From: JAJEBT01 sp965221485
GTDB lineage: Bacteria > Pseudomonadota > Alphaproteobacteria > MPNO01 > UBA830
Assembly: GCA_965221485.1 (NCBI GenBank)
Contig: OZ244893.1
Coordinates: forward strand, 558,001 to 622,000
DNA: 64,000 bases
Direction of reading: 5' to 3'
The notes below the pieces were generated by a model. The model did no database searches. It was not told where the DNA came from and was given only the letters and a program-made list of their open reading frames with translations. A program made the translations under genes and the position numbers. Positions 59,741 to 64,000 of this stretch are shown piece by piece; position 1 is the stretch's first letter; each line of letters opens with the position of its first letter.

Positions 59741-60289
59741 TCATGATGGTTGCGAATTCCGGCTGCGCAGCTTCAGCTTCAGACCTGCAACGGTCCAGAC
59801 GTCCAGCCCGGAGATGTCGGCGATCTCCTTGATGGGAAGTTGCGTGTCATCCAGAAGAACCCGGGCGTGGGCCAGGGGCGGACGACCCGGTGGATGTTTC
59901 CTTGGATACAAAGTCACATGTGGCGCTGGCCGGGACGGCTTGGGTTCGTCAGCATCAAGCCCGCGGGCCCGCGCAGCCGAGAGGGCTTCTTCAAAGCGGG
60001 CCTTTTCATTCCGGAAGCGGGCTTCGATATTCTGCATGACTTCTGCAGCTGCGCCCCGTCGCCAGCTCTCCGGTTTGCGCTCCTTTGCCGGCGCAGCCTT
60101 GTCCGCTTTTCGCTCAAACGTCGCCTGATAGGCTTCGCCACCCGACCGAGCCGCTTCTTCCAGTGTCAATCCGAAATTTGCGGCAAGGCGTTCGGCGGCG
60201 TGCAGCGCGTTGCGCCGTTCACCTTCAAACGTTGTTTCCTTGGCCAGCAGGAGCAAATTGTGAAAGCGATCACGCTCCGCTTGCGACAT
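59741..60289 (-). CDS. DUF2786 domain protein
   Basis: 182 residues. The N-terminal domain (about 1-45) matches DUF2786: FHNLLLLAKETTFEGERRNALHAAERLAANFGLTLEEAAR, in which helices with a central Leu-Leu-Ala and a conserved E..A..A..L...G pattern are typical. The middle (about 50-110) is charged and coiled-coil-like (AKERKPESWRRGAAAEVMQNIEARFRNEKARFEEALSAAR). The C-terminus (about 145-175: VLLDDTQLPIKEIADISGLDVWTVAGLKLKL) looks like a helix-turn-helix. DUF2786 is found in phage- or plasmid-associated proteins of unknown role. It lies between the core metE gene and the SDR gene, all on the minus strand; the first ATG is at 60289. Confidence 0.75.
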   Translation of the reverse strand: MSQAERDRFHNLLLLAKETTFEGERRNALHAAERLAANFGLTLEEAARSGGEAYQATFERKADKAAPAKERKPESWRRGAAAEVMQNIEARFRNEKARFEEALSAARARGLDADEPKPSRPAPHVTLYPRKHPPGRPPLAHARVLLDDTQLPIKEIADISGLDVWTVAGLKLKLRSRNSQPS

Positions 60290-60340
60290 CAGGACTTTCA
60301 GGACGATACGCCTCCCGCTGCGCTGGTCGCTTCATCGAGC

Positions 60341-61369
60341 CTAGAGGCTCGAGCGAACAATATCCGCACCCTCGCACATGGCCTTCAGCTTGCCAAAGGC
60401 CACATCGCGCGACAGATATTTCATTCCGCAGTCCGGGGCAACAATGACCCGGTCCGGTGATACATGCTCAAGAGCACGTCGTATTCGCGCCGCCACTGTC
60501 TCCGGTGTTTCGATGTCGGGACTGCCGAGATCAAGGACGCCGAGCATGATTTTCTTGCTCGGAAGCGTCTTCAGAATCTCGAGATCAAGCCCGGACTGCG
60601 CAGTTTCGATCGAGATCTGGCTGGCACTGCAGGCTTCGAGTTCGGGGAGGAAGGAATAGCCCGAGGGGCGACTGTGGACGATATGCGCATAACCAAAGCA
60701 CAGATGTACGGCCGTTTCTCCCTCGATACGGTCAAGGGCCCGATTGATGGCGCGGATCGCGTATTGGCGCGCCACGTCAGGACGGGCCTGCATATACGGT
60801 TCGTCAAGCTGAACGACATCGGCCCCCGCAGCGAACAGGTCACGGATTTCCTCATTGACCGCGGCCGCATAGTCCATGGCTGCTGCCGCATCGTCCGGAT
60901 AATGGTCGTTCTGCGCCTGTTGCGTCATGGTGAACGGGCCGGGGAGCGTGATCTTGATCTTGCGGTCCGTGTTGGCGCGAAGAAACTTCACATCGTCGAC
61001 CTCGATGGGGCGTTCCCGCCGAATGGGGCCGGCAATCCGCGGTACCGGGTTCGGATGCCCTGTACGATCAATGGCCGTGCCCGGCTGTTCGATGTCGATG
61101 CCTCCGAGAGCCGTCGCCAACCGGTTCGAATAACTTTCGCGCCGGATTTCACCGTCGGTAATGATATCGACACCGGCACGTTCCTGGTCCCGGATTGCCA
61201 GCAGGGTTGCGTCGTTTTGGGCCTCAAGGAGAAATTCGGGTGCGACTCTCCAGAGTTCCTGTGCACGAACCCGCGGCGGCAGCCGCCCCTTGAGGTTGTT
61301 CCGGTCGACGAGCCAGTCGGGCTGCACATAGCTGCCCACAACCGTCGTTGGCAGCAATTGTGTTGTCAT
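60341..61369 (-). CDS. Core MetE-type methyltransferase (B12-independent homocysteine methyltransferase catalytic domain)
   Basis: 342 residues, the size of the C-terminal half of MetE alone (the full enzyme is about 750). The zinc site of the catalytic domain is complete: H222 and C224 (VHLCFGYAH), E255 (SIETAQSG) and C314 (APDCGMKYL), along with D189 in VQLDEPYMQ. Such stand-alone core MetE proteins are known in archaea and bacteria, where they use various methyl donors. ATG at 61369 overlaps the hisI stop by four bases (ATGA), so it is coupled to hisI in the operon folE-hisI-metE core. Together with the split MetH, the cell encodes two methionine synthases of different type. Confidence 0.88.
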   Translation of the reverse strand: MTTQLLPTTVVGSYVQPDWLVDRNNLKGRLPPRVRAQELWRVAPEFLLEAQNDATLLAIRDQERAGVDIITDGEIRRESYSNRLATALGGIDIEQPGTAIDRTGHPNPVPRIAGPIRRERPIEVDDVKFLRANTDRKIKITLPGPFTMTQQAQNDHYPDDAAAAMDYAAAVNEEIRDLFAAGADVVQLDEPYMQARPDVARQYAIRAINRALDRIEGETAVHLCFGYAHIVHSRPSGYSFLPELEACSASQISIETAQSGLDLEILKTLPSKKIMLGVLDLGSPDIETPETVAARIRRALEHVSPDRVIVAPDCGMKYLSRDVAFGKLKAMCEGADIVRSSL

Positions 61370-61806
61370 CGTTTCATCAGCCTTTGTTCCACGAATTCCA
61401 GCCGGAACGACCCGTCTTCTGCCCGTTTGACTGATCGGAAAAAGCAGGAAGGGTAACCGACATGGCACGCCCCGGGTTTCTGGGGCCGAACCCGGAGCAA
61501 TATCGTATCCTGATCGCAATCGATCCTGATTTCCATGATTTTCTGGACTTGTCCGCTGGTTGCACCCTTGTGCCAGAGCGATTTTCGCCTGCGGCTCCAG
61601 TACCAGGCTTCTCCGCATTCGAGACTGCGGGCGAGGGCTTCGGCATTCATCCATGCCATCATGAGGACGTCACCGGTATCGAAATCCGCGGCAATTGCCG
61701 GAATGAGGCCGTCCGGCCCGAAATCGGGTGCAAGAATGCTCCCTTCTTCAAGCGTTGCAGGCTCAAGTGCCGCAGCGGACTCGAATGTGATGAAATCCCG
61801 GGACAA
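61366..61806 (-). CDS. hisI: Phosphoribosyl-AMP cyclohydrolase (histidine biosynthesis)
   Basis: 146 residues starting with TTG at 61806; GGAAAG lies 7 bases upstream, over the end of folE. It opens the ring of phosphoribosyl-AMP, the third step of histidine synthesis. The zinc/magnesium site is present: D96, C97, D98 and D100 (IDCDQD), C114 (GACHVG) and C121 (YPSCFF). ADFDTGDVLMMAWMNAEAL (40-58) and WYWSRRRKSLWHKGATSGQ (68-86) are the classic blocks. There is no fused HisE pyrophosphohydrolase domain, as in most alphaproteobacteria. The neighbouring folE-hisI pair is a well-known alphaproteobacterial arrangement. Confidence 0.95.
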   Translation of the reverse strand: MSRDFITFESAAALEPATLEEGSILAPDFGPDGLIPAIAADFDTGDVLMMAWMNAEALARSLECGEAWYWSRRRKSLWHKGATSGQVQKIMEIRIDCDQDTILLRVRPQKPGACHVGYPSCFFRSVKRAEDGSFRLEFVEQRLMKR

Positions 61807-61808
61807 GA

Positions 61809-62408
61809 TCAGTCTTTCCGGATCATGGCCAGAAATTCGCGCCGCGTCGAAGGATCGTCACGGAAAGCTCCCAGCATATGGCTGGTGACCGTATCAGACC
61901 CGGGTTTGTGAATGCCTCGGGTCGTCATGCACTGATGCTGCGCCTCAATCACCACCGCTACGCCCTGGGGGTTCAGAACATTGTTGATGGTGGTGGCGAT
62001 ATCGACTGTCATCTTCTCCTGGATCTGGAGACGCTTGGCGAAGATTTCCACGACGCGCGCAAGCTTGCTGATCCCGACGACCCGGGTACGGGGGATATAG
62101 GCGACATGGGCCTTGCCGATTATGGGCACGATATGATGCTCACAATAGGACTCGACCTCTATGTTTCTGATCAGAACCATTTCGTCATAGCCGCCCGTTT
62201 CCTCGAACGTTCGCATCAGGACTTCTTCCGGATCCTGGTTGTAGCCGCTGAAGAACTCGTTATATGCCCTGACGACCCGGTCTGGTGTATCGAGGAGGCC
62301 TTCGCGGTCGGGATCGTCACCGGCCCACCGGATCAGTGTCCTGACCGCTGCTTTCGCTTCCGCCAGTGTCGGGCGGATATCCTCCTGATTTCGGACTATG
62401 GCATCCAT
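61809..62408 (-). CDS. folE: GTP cyclohydrolase I
   Basis: 199 residues, ATG at 62408 with GGAG six bases upstream. It converts GTP to dihydroneopterin triphosphate, the first step of folate (and queuosine/pterin) synthesis. Zinc ligands are C89 and H92 (ESYCEHHIVP) and C160 (AQHQCMTTRG), with the active-site pattern GISKLARVVEIFAKRLQIQE (about 112-131). Length and spacing are normal for the type IA enzyme. It is followed by hisI after two bases, the start of which uses a ribosome binding site inside folE. Confidence 0.96.
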   Translation of the reverse strand: MDAIVRNQEDIRPTLAEAKAAVRTLIRWAGDDPDREGLLDTPDRVVRAYNEFFSGYNQDPEEVLMRTFEETGGYDEMVLIRNIEVESYCEHHIVPIIGKAHVAYIPRTRVVGISKLARVVEIFAKRLQIQEKMTVDIATTINNVLNPQGVAVVIEAQHQCMTTRGIHKPGSDTVTSHMLGAFRDDPSTRREFLAMIRKD

Positions 62409-62505
62409 GGCTGTCTCCGGAAACCTCTCGCTTTTGTGGCGCTCAAGACATGCAATATAGGTTTCCCCTCGGGTTCTGACGAGGCCTGATGATCTCCAGG
62501 CCCAT

Positions 62506-63177
62506 TCAGTTGTTATTGTCCCGTCCGGCCCCTTGATAGGCCTTGTCTGTTGCCAGGTCGACATAGCCCCCGTCGGCGAGCAGATCGGTTTCTATCGGAA
62601 TATGAAGGCTGTCATGAACAGTATTGTAAAATTTCCAGAATCCGATCACGCATGCCAGTTCCACAATTTGCTCCGGGGTCAGGTGCTCCGTCAAATCGTC
62701 AAGCAATGCGCGGGAGACCGCACCCGGATTGCGACTGGCTGCACGGGCATAGGCAAAAGTGACCCGCTCCCTGTCGTCAGCCGGTGGCAGGTCGCCCGAA
62801 ACAAGCCCCGCGACCTCCTCGTCACTGAGATCCCACCCTTCCGATGAGATCGGAGACTCCGAGGGGGATCGTTTCAGCACCGTACAGGAATGCGCGGTAC
62901 AATACCGGCAGCCATTGATTGAGCTGCAAATCACAGCAACCTTGCGCTTCAGCAGTGGCGGCAAGGTTGAGGATGCATCTCTCATGACATCGTTGTTCAG
63001 CCTGAAGAGCGTGGCTGCGATCTCGGGACGGTAGGCATAGAGCCGAAGGGCGTTCGGAAGGAAGCCCATGCGCTCGATATATGGCGCGACGAGCGACTCA
63101 AGAGCCGGAGCAAAGTCTTCGCGCTCGAGGTAGGGGATGAACGGCTCGGATTCGATACCGGGGATCGATGGAGGCAT
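62506..63177 (-). CDS. AhpD/carboxymuconolactone-decarboxylase family peroxidase-related protein
   Basis: 223 residues, ATG at 63177 (AAAGGA about 9 bases upstream). The CMD/AhpD signature is clear: CSSINGCRYCTAHSCTVLK (about 84-102), with C90-x-x-C93 and H96, a redox-active disulfide motif used by alkylhydroperoxidases. The remainder is all helical (LTPEQIVELACVIGFWKFYNTV). Members reduce peroxides with lipoamide or act as decarboxylases; the motif spacing fits the peroxidase-related branch. It lies upstream of folE on the same strand and downstream of the UbiD gene. Confidence 0.85.
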   Translation of the reverse strand: MPPSIPGIESEPFIPYLEREDFAPALESLVAPYIERMGFLPNALRLYAYRPEIAATLFRLNNDVMRDASSTLPPLLKRKVAVICSSINGCRYCTAHSCTVLKRSPSESPISSEGWDLSDEEVAGLVSGDLPPADDRERVTFAYARAASRNPGAVSRALLDDLTEHLTPEQIVELACVIGFWKFYNTVHDSLHIPIETDLLADGGYVDLATDKAYQGAGRDNNN

Positions 63178-63221
63178 GAAACGGGGTCCTTTGAACGTGC
63201 GTTCCCGACCGGGGGCTCCGG

Positions 63222-64000
63222 TCACAAATAGTCTTCCAGCCGGATCTCGCCCCACAACCTTGGCCAGGCCCGATTTTCGGATTTCATGCCACGGTGGCGC
63301 TTCAGTGTGGCATCAATACCGAGTTTTCCGGCAATACGATGAGGAGGATAGTCCGGAAGAAGGTCCCCTGCGGGGTCAAACAGGGAACCGCGTGTGTTCC
63401 CGACCATGATAACGTCCCGGGCCGGATCCACGCGGGTCGCCATGGCGAAGTAAACCTCGCGTGCGTCATTGATGTCCGTATCCGGGCTGACCGCCACCAC
63501 CATCTTGGTGTTCAGCCAGGGCGCTCCCATGCAGAGCATCAGCGCATCATTGACGAAGCCCGGCCGCGGATAATCGATCTGGATGATGCAGGACAGGGCA
63601 CCGCCCCAGGTCGGGAAGCGCACATCCTTGACGGTGAGCCCCATTTCCGTCAGCCGGTTGTACAGCACGGCTTCGTGGCAAAGGCGGGGAAGGGTCTGGT
63701 GGTCCGTCTCCGGAACTGTCTGGTGGTTGCGGTATATCGGCCGGTCTGCCCGCATCGTCAGGGCGGTAATCCGGACAGAGGGAAGCTTCTGCGATGGGGG
63801 CATGTAATACATGGAAGGCGACACCGAAGTCCCGAAGTCGTGGAGTTCGCTCACATCAAGCAGGCCCTCTGCGACGATTTCGGCCTGCGCGGGAACCCGC
63901 ATGTCAATGGTTTCGCAGGGGACCATTTCCACATCGGCCTCCATGATGGTACCCACCATCTCAAGTTCGCCCCAGAGATCCATGTGAAGGCCAGAAAAAT
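63222..64000 (-). CDS. UbiD family decarboxylase, truncated by the window edge (C-terminal part)
   Basis: About 258 residues are visible; the gene runs off the right edge, and the frame is open to the last base (the segment before the first methionine reads SGLH). The C-terminal blocks match UbiD enzymes: WGELEMVGTIMEADVEMVPCETIDMRVPAQAEIVAEG-type segment, SVRITALTMRADRPIYRNHQT, and VAVSPDTDINDAREVYFAMATRVDPARDVIMV, the last being the family-typical DIDVxDxxxVxWAxATRxxPxxD pattern with acidic residues near the prenylated-FMN/metal region. Together with the partial UbiD at the left edge it gives two UbiD genes about 62 kb apart on opposite strands. The substrate is undetermined. Confidence 0.9.
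   Translation of the reverse strand, partial: FSGLHMDLWGELEMVGTIMEADVEMVPCETIDMRVPAQAEIVAEGLLDVSELHDFGTSVSPSMYYMPPSQKLPSVRITALTMRADRPIYRNHQTVPETDHQTLPRLCHEAVLYNRLTEMGLTVKDVRFPTWGGALSCIIQIDYPRPGFVNDALMLCMGAPWLNTKMVVAVSPDTDINDAREVYFAMATRVDPARDVIMVGNTRGSLFDPAGDLLPDYPPHRIAGKLGIDATLKRHRGMKSENRAWPRLWGEIRLEDYL

Noticed and set aside
58622..59746. 374-codon open frame on the plus strand through the SDR region
   Set aside because: The minus strand has a complete SDR catalytic set; the plus frame has no recognisable domain.
60464..61456. 330-codon open frame antisense to the core MetE gene
   Set aside because: Shadow of a real gene with the zinc site on the other strand; composition not protein-like.
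1..64000. CRISPR array, prophage or integrative element
   Set aside because: No regularly spaced repeats, no integrase, phage structural genes or attachment-site pairs were seen; only the IS256 remnant and the toxin-antitoxin relics suggest past mobility.

Overview
The window looks like a chromosomal segment of a GC-rich (about 58-60 percent by eye) alphaproteobacterium, perhaps marine or Rhodospirillales-like. The basis is the conserved neighbourhoods sfsA-map beside a CinA-type gene and folE-hisI, plus the abundance of TRAP and tripartite tricarboxylate (TTT) transporters, TauD-type dioxygenases, hydantoinase and CoA enzymes. Lineage is inferred; there is no rRNA or tRNA here to anchor it. 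I see no CRISPR array, prophage or intact insertion sequence.

Layout. 1-1350: 3' part of a UbiD-type decarboxylase, followed by a perfect 14-bp hairpin. 1.9-5.6 kb: exported metallo-beta-lactamase-like protein, then the housekeeping block map, sfsA, CinA-type domain protein and a tiny membrane protein. 5.7-11.2 kb: a TTT uptake operon (TctC, fused TctA-TctB), an ornithine-cyclodeaminase-like enzyme and a DUF1330 protein, with a divergent cupin gene. 11.4-15.8 kb: TauD-type dioxygenase, BNR-repeat protein, enoyl-CoA hydratase, 3-hydroxyisobutyryl-CoA hydrolase. 16.1-21.6 kb: B12-dependent methionine synthase split into two overlapping genes, and a ThDP enzyme. 22.3-25.2 kb: NAD(P)H oxidoreductase, cysS and a divergent TauD. 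25.2-27 kb: a decayed toxin-antitoxin patch. 27-29.3 kb: isochorismatase, cupin and Pht5-like genes in one operon. 29.6-31.7 kb: class II aldolase-like and DUF1015 genes. 31.9-34.8 kb: complete TRAP transporter. 35.2-40.4 kb: YciI and DUF1330 genes, a VOC protein, a second TRAP permease pair with no binding protein, and a 455-residue protein I cannot name. 40.4-46.4 kb: LOG-family hydrolase, envelope LysM protein, AMP-forming ligase, TauE/SafE permease. 46.6-52.9 kb: hyuA-hyuB-dehydrogenase-flavoprotein operon. 53.3-58.5 kb: SDR, an orphan molybdenum hydroxylase large subunit, a TauD and an internally deleted IS256-type transposase. 58.9-63.2 kb: SDR, DUF2786 protein, core MetE, hisI, folE and an AhpD-like protein. 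63.2-64 kb: the C-terminal part of a second UbiD.

How the genes work together. Most modules pair high-affinity uptake of small organic acids (TTT, TRAP) with enzymes for CoA-linked, decarboxylating or hydantoin/amide-type catabolism. The split MetH and the core MetE provide two routes to methionine. No stand-alone transcription regulator was recognised anywhere in the 64 kb, so control of these catabolic modules probably lies elsewhere or is post-transcriptional. Functions are family-level; substrates are not determined by the sequence.
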